This document shows positions 16,388-24,198 of a DNA stretch of 46,213 nt, piece after piece. Within the stretch, counting starts at the first letter, position 1; each line of letters starts with the position of its first letter. The notes beneath the pieces were generated by a model that was not told where the DNA came from, searched no databases, and worked only from the letters and a program-made list of their open reading frames with translations. A program made the translations under genes and the position numbers. Source of the stretch: CAZCZZ01 sp964503335 (GTDB lineage: Bacteria; Verrucomicrobiota; Kiritimatiellia; CAIVKH01); contig CAZCZZ010000029.1 of assembly GCA_964503335.1 (NCBI GenBank), forward strand, positions 1 through 46,213. The letters are read 5' to 3'.

Positions 16388-18487
16388 CTACGCCAGGAAC
16401 ACGCGTTCGAGGGAGCCGCGGGAGATGTTGCCTTTTGCGTCCGTCGCTTCGATGTAGTAGCGCACATCGCCCAGTCCTTCGGGCAATTGCAGCGTGAAGT
16501 AGTGGGCCGTGGTGCGTGCTCCGGTCTGGCAGGGATAGAGACCGTGATTCGTCATCGGCAGCGCTTCCTCGCGACCACCTGAGCGCAGGACCAAGCGCAC
16601 GTCGCGCAATCCTGACACGTCGGCCACGAAGGTATGCACGGTGCCCTGTCGCGCGGCGTTGGTGAGGCCGCCGTGTCCCCAGGTCTTTCCGCCCGGATTC
16701 TCCGGTGTGATCCACGGAGGGAAGATCGTCGGTCCGGTGACATCCTTCCCGCCCGACTGTCCATGCATCTGCGCATACGCGGCATTCGCGGCGTCGGTGA
16801 CCTGCTGGTCCCAGAGCGCCTGACCGGTCCAATACCAGTAGCAGCTCGTCTCTGCCGTGAGCATGAGGCGCTGGACGTTTCCAAGGATTGGAGAATTTGG
16901 ATTCGAATCTTCCAACGTATGGACAGCGTTCTGCAGCGCCGTGAGAACAGCCCATGAATTGAGGTCCGGCGAGTACGCCTCGTTATACCGGCTGAACCAT
17001 TTCATGAACTGCGGGTCGCCGTTGTCAGCACCGCTCCACGAGCCGGGTTCGATATGAACTGTGTTCGCCGGGTCCGGCGGGTAGAGGTCGAGGTAGTCCT
17101 GGATCGAGATCAACTCAAACCGTGGATCATTCTTCAGCCACTGCACCATCCCGCTCGTGTTGTGCCGGTAGTAGCCGTCCGTGCCGCCGCCGTAATTGTC
17201 GCCGTCGGAATGCAGCAGGAAGAACGGCGGGTGCTTGGGATCATACAATCCACTTTGCGTAATCTCGCGATGGAGCTGTCCGAAGCAGTCCGGATATTGA
17301 AGCGCTCCGAAGCCGCCGCGCGCATCTTCGTTGCCGAGATAGCGCTCCGCAGGCACGCCGATGATGGTGTGCTTCTTGCCGTCCACGTCCTCGTAGCCGA
17401 CGTATTCCGGGCGCAGCAGCGCGGGACTGATCTTCGACCCGGCCCAGACGTTCGTCAGCTGGTACCAGTCGGTCGCGCGCGGATTCACCTGCTCGGCCCG
17501 ATTCGGGGGCAGCATGCCTTCCTGGGATCCGGCATACGGATAGTTCTCACAGGTCCGGTAGCGATGAATGCTGTCGTAGATCACCGCCTTGATTCCCGCT
17601 TCCTTGAGCGCCGGAATCATGCGCACATGGAACGCCGTCTCCGGCGGGAACAGAACAGGCGACGCATCGACGCCGAAGGTGTCGCGCACAATGCGGCGGT
17701 GCCATTCAATCTGTCGCTTGATGTTGCGAGCGGGGATCAACGGCATCAGCGGATGGAAGAATCCAAAGGCGGAAAAGTCTACGCGCGGATGCCCCTTCGC
17801 CGTCTTCTGTGCCGCGATATCCCGGATCGAGCTGCTCCAGCCCTTGAATTGTCCGCCGCACAATCCATCCCGTTCGCAGCGATTCAACTGCTCGATCAGC
17901 GACCCGCTCCAGCTCGTGCTGATGCCGGCGCCCGCGAGACCTGCGTCCACATACTGCTGCGCCGCGTCGCGAAGATAGACCGAGTACGCGCCGCCGCGCT
18001 GGCCGAAGATGGAGTCCTTCTCGCCATCCCAGTAGGCCGGGTCGGCCGCGCGGTAGTACGGCTGATGCATGTGCTTGTGGATGCCGTAGTAGATCTTCAC
18101 GCCTGAGGCGTTCTTGCGCGACGTCGACTTGCCCACCTCGATTCGGACGGCAGGCGCCGGAACCACCTGCAGCGTCGCGAACGCCTTGATCCAGTCCTCG
18201 GCGCGGGCCTTGTTGACATCCACCGTGCGACACCCCTCGGCCTGCACCCGAACCTCACCGTCTTGAAGCGTACCCGCCGGGATCGTGACGCTGTATGCGC
18301 CGCCCTTGCGCTGGATCTGTTCGCCATGAAAGAGGTGCTGCCGCCCATGCTGCCAGAGGATCAGTTGCGGAAACGGAATATCCGCATCCGCCTCAAACGA
18401 TATCGTAAACGCCGCGGACGCGTGAACCGGGTCCTTCCACCGAAGGTTCGTGATGATCGAAAACAAAGAAGGTGCTGTCATGCCCAT
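16388..18487 (-). CDS. Glycoside hydrolase family 57 protein
   Basis: 699 aa. An N-terminal beta-rich domain (~1-120) is followed by a GH57 catalytic domain (~125-480) and a C-terminal region with a beta-sandwich-like tail (~600-699). Seen: YYGIHKHMHQPYY (family-opening His motif), the probable nucleophile Glu in LFPPETAFHVRM near 290, and FFLLHSDGDNYGGG with the putative acid Asp. GH57 enzymes act on alpha-glucans (alpha-amylase, branching enzyme, amylopullulanase); which one cannot be decided here. No signal peptide is visible. Two close ATGs exist (18487 and 18481); AGGGGAG suits 18487. It fits with the nearby pullulanase in glycogen turnover. Confidence 0.82.
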   Translation of the reverse strand: MGMTAPSLFSIITNLRWKDPVHASAAFTISFEADADIPFPQLILWQHGRQHLFHGEQIQRKGGAYSVTIPAGTLQDGEVRVQAEGCRTVDVNKARAEDWIKAFATLQVVPAPAVRIEVGKSTSRKNASGVKIYYGIHKHMHQPYYRAADPAYWDGEKDSIFGQRGGAYSVYLRDAAQQYVDAGLAGAGISTSWSGSLIEQLNRCERDGLCGGQFKGWSSSIRDIAAQKTAKGHPRVDFSAFGFFHPLMPLIPARNIKRQIEWHRRIVRDTFGVDASPVLFPPETAFHVRMIPALKEAGIKAVIYDSIHRYRTCENYPYAGSQEGMLPPNRAEQVNPRATDWYQLTNVWAGSKISPALLRPEYVGYEDVDGKKHTIIGVPAERYLGNEDARGGFGALQYPDCFGQLHREITQSGLYDPKHPPFFLLHSDGDNYGGGTDGYYRHNTSGMVQWLKNDPRFELISIQDYLDLYPPDPANTVHIEPGSWSGADNGDPQFMKWFSRYNEAYSPDLNSWAVLTALQNAVHTLEDSNPNSPILGNVQRLMLTAETSCYWYWTGQALWDQQVTDAANAAYAQMHGQSGGKDVTGPTIFPPWITPENPGGKTWGHGGLTNAARQGTVHTFVADVSGLRDVRLVLRSGGREEALPMTNHGLYPCQTGARTTAHYFTLQLPEGLGDVRYYIEATDAKGNISRGSLERVFLA

Positions 18488-18547
18488 GGCCCATGTCTCC
18501 CCTGAAGCATCGAAGTAGTAAGACGAATCCCCAAATGCTGCAAGTTT

Positions 18548-18572
18548 GGAGACGGCGTGACCCCACGCCGTT
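18548..18572. repeat. REP-like palindrome, second exact copy
   Basis: These 25 bases are identical to 15860-15884: GGAGACGG lead, then ACGGCGTG-ACCC-CACGCCGT. An outer CTGCAA/TTGCAG pair (18538-18543 and 18571-18576) extends the possible stem. It lies in the 167-bp gap between the divergent GH57 gene and the small membrane protein gene. Perfect identity over 25 bp between two sites 2.7 kb apart indicates recent copying or strong constraint. Confidence 0.7.
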
Positions 18573-18654
18573 GCAGTCGTGTAGCGTCACCAAATCGGGT
18601 TGCCAGATCGCCCCATCCTGCGCTACAACTCGCGCCTTTCAAGGAATCAACAGC

Positions 18655-18819
18655 ATGCGCTTTCTCAAGTATCTTGGACGGCTGATCGGGGAGTTCTTCG
18701 AGTTCGCCTGGCACAACAAGGCTTGGTGGATAGTACCCATCGTGCTCGTGCTATTGCTCCTCACGGTGTTCATCATCACCGGTTCCAGCGTAGCTCCGTT
18801 CATCTACACGTTGTTCTAG
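18655..18819 (+). CDS. Small membrane protein, DUF5989-like
   Basis: 54 aa. Residues 1-21 are amphipathic (MRFLKYLGRLIGEFFEFAWH) and residues 24-44 form one hydrophobic span (WWIVPIVLVLLLLTVFIITG), ending SSVAPFIYTLF. Length, order and the WW-P-I-V...L pattern resemble the DUF5989 family of single-span proteins, often found beside carbamoyltransferase-like or SxtJ-like genes; none is visible here. The metallo-hydrolase gene begins 4 bp downstream, so the two are probably co-translated. Function unknown. Confidence 0.7.
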   Translation: MRFLKYLGRLIGEFFEFAWHNKAWWIVPIVLVLLLLTVFIITGSSVAPFIYTLF

Positions 18820-18823
18820 CCGG

Positions 18824-19453
18824 ATGGTCGTCGAGACGCTAACGCTCGGGCCGTTCGAGACGAATTGCTTCATCGCCGTCGGCGAGGACAAACGGGCACT
18901 TGTCATCGACCCGGGCAGCGAAGCCGATTTGATCATCGACTACTTGCTCCAAAACGGCCTGACCGTTGCGGCCTATCCCCTCACCCACGGCCACTGCGAC
19001 CATGTTGCCGCGGTGGCTGAAGTGCACGCCCGATTCCCGGCGCCCGTTGGACTTCATCCGCTCGACGCCATCTGGGCTTTCACGGAGCGCGCCGCGATGC
19101 GTCCCTACTTCGACACCCCGCGGTCGCCGGGAAAGATCGAACGCGCGTACGCCGAGGGCCAGTCGTGGACGGACGCAGGATTGACCTACCACGTGATCGA
19201 GACGCCGGGACACACCAAGGGCGGCGTGAGTTTCTACTTTCCGGAACAGAAGGCCGTCTTCTCCGGCGACGCGCTGTTCCGCGGTTCCGTCGGTCGCACT
19301 GACTTCCCCGGAGGCGATGCGCGCGTCCTTGCCGACTCCCTGCGCAAACTCGCCCTGCTCCCCGACGACACGGCCGTTTACCCGGGCCACGGCCCCAACA
19401 CCACCATCGGCTTCGAGAAGCGAAACAACTTCTTCATGTCGCGGCTGAACTAG
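18824..19453 (+). CDS. MBL-fold metallo-hydrolase (glyoxalase II-like)
   Basis: 209 aa, standard length. Binuclear metal site: THGHCDHVAAV near residue 55, PGHTKGGVSFY near 125, FSGDALFRGSVGRTDF near 145 and YPGHGPNT near 185. The PGHTKGG and GDALFRGSVGRTD blocks are typical of the YcbL/glyoxalase-II-like group, which hydrolyse thioesters such as S-lactoylglutathione-type substrates. The physiological substrate is not shown. It has a weak ribosome site and is probably coupled to the small gene upstream. Confidence 0.88.
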   Translation: MVVETLTLGPFETNCFIAVGEDKRALVIDPGSEADLIIDYLLQNGLTVAAYPLTHGHCDHVAAVAEVHARFPAPVGLHPLDAIWAFTERAAMRPYFDTPRSPGKIERAYAEGQSWTDAGLTYHVIETPGHTKGGVSFYFPEQKAVFSGDALFRGSVGRTDFPGGDARVLADSLRKLALLPDDTAVYPGHGPNTTIGFEKRNNFFMSRLN

Positions 19454-19478
19454 CCGATGAGCCCCGTTCGATTCGTGA

Positions 19479-21071
19479 TCAAGAATCCAACTCCCGGCGC
19501 ACGGCCTTGCCGAGCGTCTCGAGAGCGTAGGGTTTCTGGATGCACTGGCCGATTCCGAGTTTGCGTGCTTCGACGATGCGGGCGATGTCGGCGAAGCCGC
19601 TGACCATGATCGCCTTCTGTCCAGGACTGATCTCAATCACCTTCTTGTACGTTTCCACGCCGTCAAACGCATCGCCCAGGATCAGGTCTATCACCACGAG
19701 GTCAATGCGGCTCGCCACGCCGGACTTTGCCGCCTGTTCGAGGAGCCGGACCGCGGTTTGGCCGCTCTCGGCAAGCAGAACGCGGTAACCGAGGTTGCGC
19801 AGGATGTCGGCAGCGGTGTTGCGGTGATCTTCGTAGTCATCAATCACGAGGATTGTCTCATCGCCGGAGTAGTCGGGACGCAATTCAAGCGGAGCTGAGC
19901 CGCTGCGGCTTGCAGGCGGGAAATGGAGCGAGAACATCGTCCCTTTCCCTGGTCCCGTCGCGATGTCAATGAAACCGCCATGCTCCTCGACAGCACGGAA
20001 GACGAGCGTCATGCCAAGACCGCTGATAAAGCGTCGTCCCATCTTCTTGTGTGTGTAGAAAGGCTCGAAGATCCGCTCGATCTCCTCGGCGGTGAGTCCT
20101 CGCCCCGCATCCTTGATCCGGAGCACGGCATACTCGCCGGGCGTTCCAGACCCGTAGCGGCCGACGGCGTGATCCAGATGCTCGGATGACGTCGTGAGGC
20201 TGATCGTGCCGCCTTGCGGCATGGACTCACACCCGTTGAGTACCAGATAGTGGACCATCTGCTGCAAGAGTGACGCCGAGCCGCGAATCGGCGGCATGAT
20301 CGTGCTCAGGTGCACTTCGACTCTAACCTTCGGCATGCACTTGTTGATCGACACGAACTCCTCCGAGCGCATGAACTGGTCCACGATGGTGTTGAGGTTC
20401 ACTTCGGACTTCTCGATGTCGCCGCTGCGCCCGATGACCTGCAAGTCCTGCACGACGGAACCCACACGCTGGCAGGTCGCTTTAAGCTGGTGGATATGGG
20501 GAAGGACCGGGCTGTCGGCCGGCAATAGAGACTCGATCTGGTCATAGACTCCTTTCGCCGGCTCCATGATCGCCTGAAGGTCCGCCGCCGCACCTTCGGC
20601 CAGCAGGCCGAGCGACACCATCCGCTCGGCGCGCAAGAGCTGTTCGTTGATCTCCTTCTTCCGCACATCAGCCTTGTGCCGCTCCGAAGCAAGCGCCTTG
20701 CGGAGAGACGAGGAATCGAGCACGGACCGGACGCGATGGATCACCTCGTCCGGATTCGCCGGTTTCTGGATGTAGTCGCTTGCGCCGGTCTTCAACGCTT
20801 CCAGCGCGTTTACTACCGTGCCATGGCCCGTGATCATGATGAAAAGAATATCCGGCCAGGAAGCCTGGACACGGCGCAGCACTTCCAGTCCGTCCATGCC
20901 GCCCATGATCAGGTCGCAAAGCACGAGGTCGATCTGCTCCAGCCCGATCTTGTTCAAAGCCTCTTCGCCGGAGGCTGCGGTAAATACGCGATAGCCGGCG
21001 CGCGTCAGGTTGGCCGCCAGGCCCGATCGCACGAGGTCATCGTCATCCACGAGGAGTATGCGTTCATTCAT
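19479..21071 (-). CDS. Hybrid receiver-kinase-receiver protein lacking the phospho-acceptor His
   Basis: 530 aa. REC1 (1-120): acidic pocket DDDD, phospho-Asp in LVLCDLIMGGMDG, Lys in YIQKPA. A kinase-like middle (about 150-385) follows: the H-box region reads MVSLGLLAEGAAADLQAI, with Ala where family members have the His of LAxGxAH(D/E). The ATPase domain keeps the N-box (VLNGCESMP), G1 (IKDAGRGL), F (IFEPFYTHK) and G2 (ISGLGMTLV). REC2 (~405-530): phospho-Asp in LVVIDLILGDAFDG, Lys in CIQKPY. It probably cannot autophosphorylate in the usual way and may act as a phospho-relay or regulator of the kinase encoded 4 bp upstream. Confidence 0.85.
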   Translation of the reverse strand: MNERILLVDDDDLVRSGLAANLTRAGYRVFTAASGEEALNKIGLEQIDLVLCDLIMGGMDGLEVLRRVQASWPDILFIMITGHGTVVNALEALKTGASDYIQKPANPDEVIHRVRSVLDSSSLRKALASERHKADVRKKEINEQLLRAERMVSLGLLAEGAAADLQAIMEPAKGVYDQIESLLPADSPVLPHIHQLKATCQRVGSVVQDLQVIGRSGDIEKSEVNLNTIVDQFMRSEEFVSINKCMPKVRVEVHLSTIMPPIRGSASLLQQMVHYLVLNGCESMPQGGTISLTTSSEHLDHAVGRYGSGTPGEYAVLRIKDAGRGLTAEEIERIFEPFYTHKKMGRRFISGLGMTLVFRAVEEHGGFIDIATGPGKGTMFSLHFPPASRSGSAPLELRPDYSGDETILVIDDYEDHRNTAADILRNLGYRVLLAESGQTAVRLLEQAAKSGVASRIDLVVIDLILGDAFDGVETYKKVIEISPGQKAIMVSGFADIARIVEARKLGIGQCIQKPYALETLGKAVRRELDS

Positions 21072-21075
21072 GGTC

Positions 21076-24000
21076 CTATCCTTTCGCCAGGGGACAGCGC
21101 ACGGTGAACGTGCTTCCCGCGCCCGGCTTTGTCGTTACATCGATATGTCCGCCGCTGGCGCGCACGAGCGACGCCGCCACGCTCAGCCCCAATCCGGTGC
21201 CTTTGGTTCCCTTGGTCGTAAAGAAGGGGGCGAATATCCTGCTCAGGACCTCGGGCCGTATGCCCTCGCCCGTATCGCTGATCGAGATCACCGCGCTCCC
21301 TTCGCCCTCGGCGCAATAAACCGTGAGGTCCCCCCCCTTCGGCATCGCATCGCGCGCATTGAGCATGAGATTCAGCAGCACCTGCACCAGCTCACGCCGC
21401 GGCATGGCCAGTCGCAGGGCCGGTGCCCTGATGTTCTTCGTGATTTGTATCGAGCCCTTCTTGAACTGCGATTCCATCAGTTGCACGACGAAGTCGATCG
21501 CCTCGCCGGCGACTGCCATCTCCGCGCCCGATTCGGGCGACGATCCGAGCACAAGCAGCTTCCTGACCAGCTGGGCAATGCTCTCTATGCCCCGCTCCAC
21601 CATGATCAGGCTCTCTTTGCCGGCGAACGCCTCGGGCAGCATCGCGTGCACGGCGTGCAGGTGGCTCAACATGCCCTGGAGCGGGTTGTTGATCTCGTGC
21701 GCCATGCCGGCCGCAAGCATGCCGAGGGAGTTCAAGCGGTCGGCCCGCTCCATCGTTTCACGCTGACGCATCTCGCTCACCGTCCGCTCCTCGTCGCTGA
21801 GCCGCCGCGCGATAATATTGCCCACCATCGAGCAGTACACGGCAACCACCTCCTGCAGGACGGGGTCCATGGGCTTCTGGCTGATCGCGCAATCATTGCA
21901 GAACACCGCGCGCACTTCGGATTCCGCCTGCATCGGTGTGATGGCAACCCATCCACGGCCGACGGCGTGAGTTCCCGAAGCCGTCCACTCCATGCGGTGC
22001 TCGTTTGAAACCGTCCAGCGCGGCTCATGCGGTTGACGCGCGTCGAAGCGATGTTTCCACAGCTCCGTCTTATCGAAGAGCAGTTCACGCTCATCCGTCG
22101 TGGACCCGTCCATGCCGGTCCCGAACGTCCCGCGCACCTTGTCGCCCTCTTCAAGAAACAGCGCGCAGCGCTCAAGCCCGAGCCGCTCGCGGGCGAGCTC
22201 AACCGCCCGACGATAGAGCGTCTCGATGTCCTGGCAACCGATCAGTTCATCGGCTACTTCGAGCACGGAGCGAAGACCCGTCGTCATACCCCGCTGGATC
22301 TCCTCGGCGCGCTTTCTGGCAGAAATGTCGATGATGATGCCCTGGTAATGCGTCGCCTTGCCTTCGGCATCGCGGCGAATCCACGTGCGGTCGTCGGTCC
22401 ACACAACCTGCCCGTTCTTCGCAAAGACCCGGTACTCCTGCGTGAATTCCGTCAACCCCTCGCTGGTGTACTTCGCCACCTCCTGGCCTACGCGCACAAT
22501 GTCATCGGGGTGCACAATCGAGGCGTACGGAACGGCGCCCGTCGTAAAATCGTCGGGTTCGTAACCAAGCTGCCGGACATTGTCGGAAACGAACTCCACA
22601 GGCCAGCCCGGCGCATTGCGCCAAAGAAAGAGAATGACGGGGCTGAGCGAGAGAATGTGCTCCAGCTCGCGGCGACGCGCCACTTCGTTCGCGCTTTCCT
22701 CGCTCGCGCGACGCTGCTCCGTAATATCCAGCAGGATGCCCTGCATCACGCGCGTCTCTCCGTCGGCCTGGTCCACAATGCTGGCCAGGTCGCGGAACCA
22801 AACCGCACGTCCATCCTTGGCCCTCATCCGGTACTCGATACTGAGCGGCAGCCCCCGCTCCACAGCCTGCTTCTCCGCTTCGAACACGCGCTGCCGGTCC
22901 TCTTCGGCAAGTTGCCTCGCCCAGATCGCTGGATCGCCGAGCCATTCCTCTTCGGTGAATCCCAGCAGCGGACGGATCTGCGGGCTCACATAAAGCCAGC
23001 GACCCTCCATGCCCGGCTCGGCGCGGTACACAATGGCAGGAATCTGCTCCACGAGCAGGCGGTGTTTGAGCTCCGACTGGCGGAGGGCTTCAGCCGCGCG
23101 ATATTGCTCCGTCACGTCTTCGAGGACTTCAACGAAGTGCGTCGTTTTCCCTTTCACGTCGCGTATCGGCGCAATGGATGCCCTTCCCCAATAGAGGTCG
23201 CCGTTCTTCTTCCGGTTCAGGACCTCGCCATGCCAGACATCACCACCCCTGATAGTCTCCCACAGGTCTCGGAAGAACTCCGGCGGCATCCTGCCTGACT
23301 TCAGCAAGCGCGGATTTTTGCCGAGGACTTCCTCAAGGGTGTAGCCCGTAAGCTGGGTGAAACTCGGGTTGACGTACTCGATGCTGCCTTCCACGTCCGT
23401 GATCAACGTGACCGTGGCGCTCTGCTCGACGGCGAGCGACAGCTGGCGGATCCGCTGCTCCGCCCGCTTGAATTCCGTAATGTCGCGAGAGATGCCGAAT
23501 GTGCCGATGATGCGCCCACGCCGGTCCCGCAGAGGAACCTTGGTCGAGGACACCCACGTCACGCGACCGTCTGGCCACGCTTCTCGCACTTCCCGCCCGA
23601 TCATCGGTGTCCCCGTACGAATCAGGTCCTGTTCGTCCTTTTGCGCCAGGGTGGCGTGTTCTGCCGTGAAGAAATCAAAATCGGTATGTCCCTCGACATC
23701 GGCAGGATTCTCAACCCCGAACGCGCTGGCTTGCGCCCGGTTCACCCGCAGGTAACGACCGGCATCGTCCTTGAAGAAGATATGATCCGGAGTGTTCTCC
23801 ATCAGCGAGCGCATAAACATGCGCTCCAAGCCCAGCTCGTCGTTCAAGCGGAGCCGCTGCGAAAGCTCGTCGGCCGCATGGCCCATCAGCTCAATGTAGA
23901 GACGGAGCGTCACATACGTGACGCCCGCGGCCATGACGCTTACAAATACGATCGTTGCAACATGCGACAGGCGAAGGGAAATCCGGGGATAGAGGAACTC

Positions 24001-24123
24001 TTTGAGGGATTCGAAACCCGTCATCAGCACCATGCTCAGGATGAAGGCAGCCAGAACAGGAACAAGCCACCGGCGCTTCGGCTTGTTGCGCAACCAGAAA
24101 CCCATCTTGTGCAGAATGAGCAT
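21076..24123 (-). CDS. Membrane sensor histidine kinase with PAS repeats and GAF
   Basis: 1015 aa. Two N-terminal membrane spans (about 20-37 and 55-78), a short helix, then four PAS/PAC units (starting near 105, 225, 350 and 480, each closing with a D-I-(T/S) motif such as GISRDITEFKRAE), a GAF-like domain (~625-780), and a complete kinase core: H-box SLGMLAAGMAHEINNPLQG, N-box LLNLMLNARDAMP, G1 ISDTGEGI, G2 TGLGLSVA. It should autophosphorylate and pass phosphate to receivers of the next gene, 4 bp downstream. The signal is unknown; redox or ligand sensing by PAS is typical. Confidence 0.9.
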   Translation of the reverse strand: MLILHKMGFWLRNKPKRRWLVPVLAAFILSMVLMTGFESLKEFLYPRISLRLSHVATIVFVSVMAAGVTYVTLRLYIELMGHAADELSQRLRLNDELGLERMFMRSLMENTPDHIFFKDDAGRYLRVNRAQASAFGVENPADVEGHTDFDFFTAEHATLAQKDEQDLIRTGTPMIGREVREAWPDGRVTWVSSTKVPLRDRRGRIIGTFGISRDITEFKRAEQRIRQLSLAVEQSATVTLITDVEGSIEYVNPSFTQLTGYTLEEVLGKNPRLLKSGRMPPEFFRDLWETIRGGDVWHGEVLNRKKNGDLYWGRASIAPIRDVKGKTTHFVEVLEDVTEQYRAAEALRQSELKHRLLVEQIPAIVYRAEPGMEGRWLYVSPQIRPLLGFTEEEWLGDPAIWARQLAEEDRQRVFEAEKQAVERGLPLSIEYRMRAKDGRAVWFRDLASIVDQADGETRVMQGILLDITEQRRASEESANEVARRRELEHILSLSPVILFLWRNAPGWPVEFVSDNVRQLGYEPDDFTTGAVPYASIVHPDDIVRVGQEVAKYTSEGLTEFTQEYRVFAKNGQVVWTDDRTWIRRDAEGKATHYQGIIIDISARKRAEEIQRGMTTGLRSVLEVADELIGCQDIETLYRRAVELARERLGLERCALFLEEGDKVRGTFGTGMDGSTTDERELLFDKTELWKHRFDARQPHEPRWTVSNEHRMEWTASGTHAVGRGWVAITPMQAESEVRAVFCNDCAISQKPMDPVLQEVVAVYCSMVGNIIARRLSDEERTVSEMRQRETMERADRLNSLGMLAAGMAHEINNPLQGMLSHLHAVHAMLPEAFAGKESLIMVERGIESIAQLVRKLLVLGSSPESGAEMAVAGEAIDFVVQLMESQFKKGSIQITKNIRAPALRLAMPRRELVQVLLNLMLNARDAMPKGGDLTVYCAEGEGSAVISISDTGEGIRPEVLSRIFAPFFTTKGTKGTGLGLSVAASLVRASGGHIDVTTKPGAGSTFTVRCPLAKG

Positions 24124-24182
24124 GCTATCCTCGCGACTCCAAGATTACCAAGTCGCTGCATGCCGTGAGAAGCTTTCGCTTC

Positions 24183-24198
24183 CCGAATCATCATTCGG
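24183..24198. terminator. Possible terminator hairpin at end of metal-efflux operon
   Basis: CCGAAT-CATC-ATTCGG, a perfect 6-bp stem straddling the stop codon of the P-type ATPase gene. It is the only hairpin in the 67-bp gap before the sensor kinase. It has no long T-run, so termination is uncertain. Confidence 0.35.
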
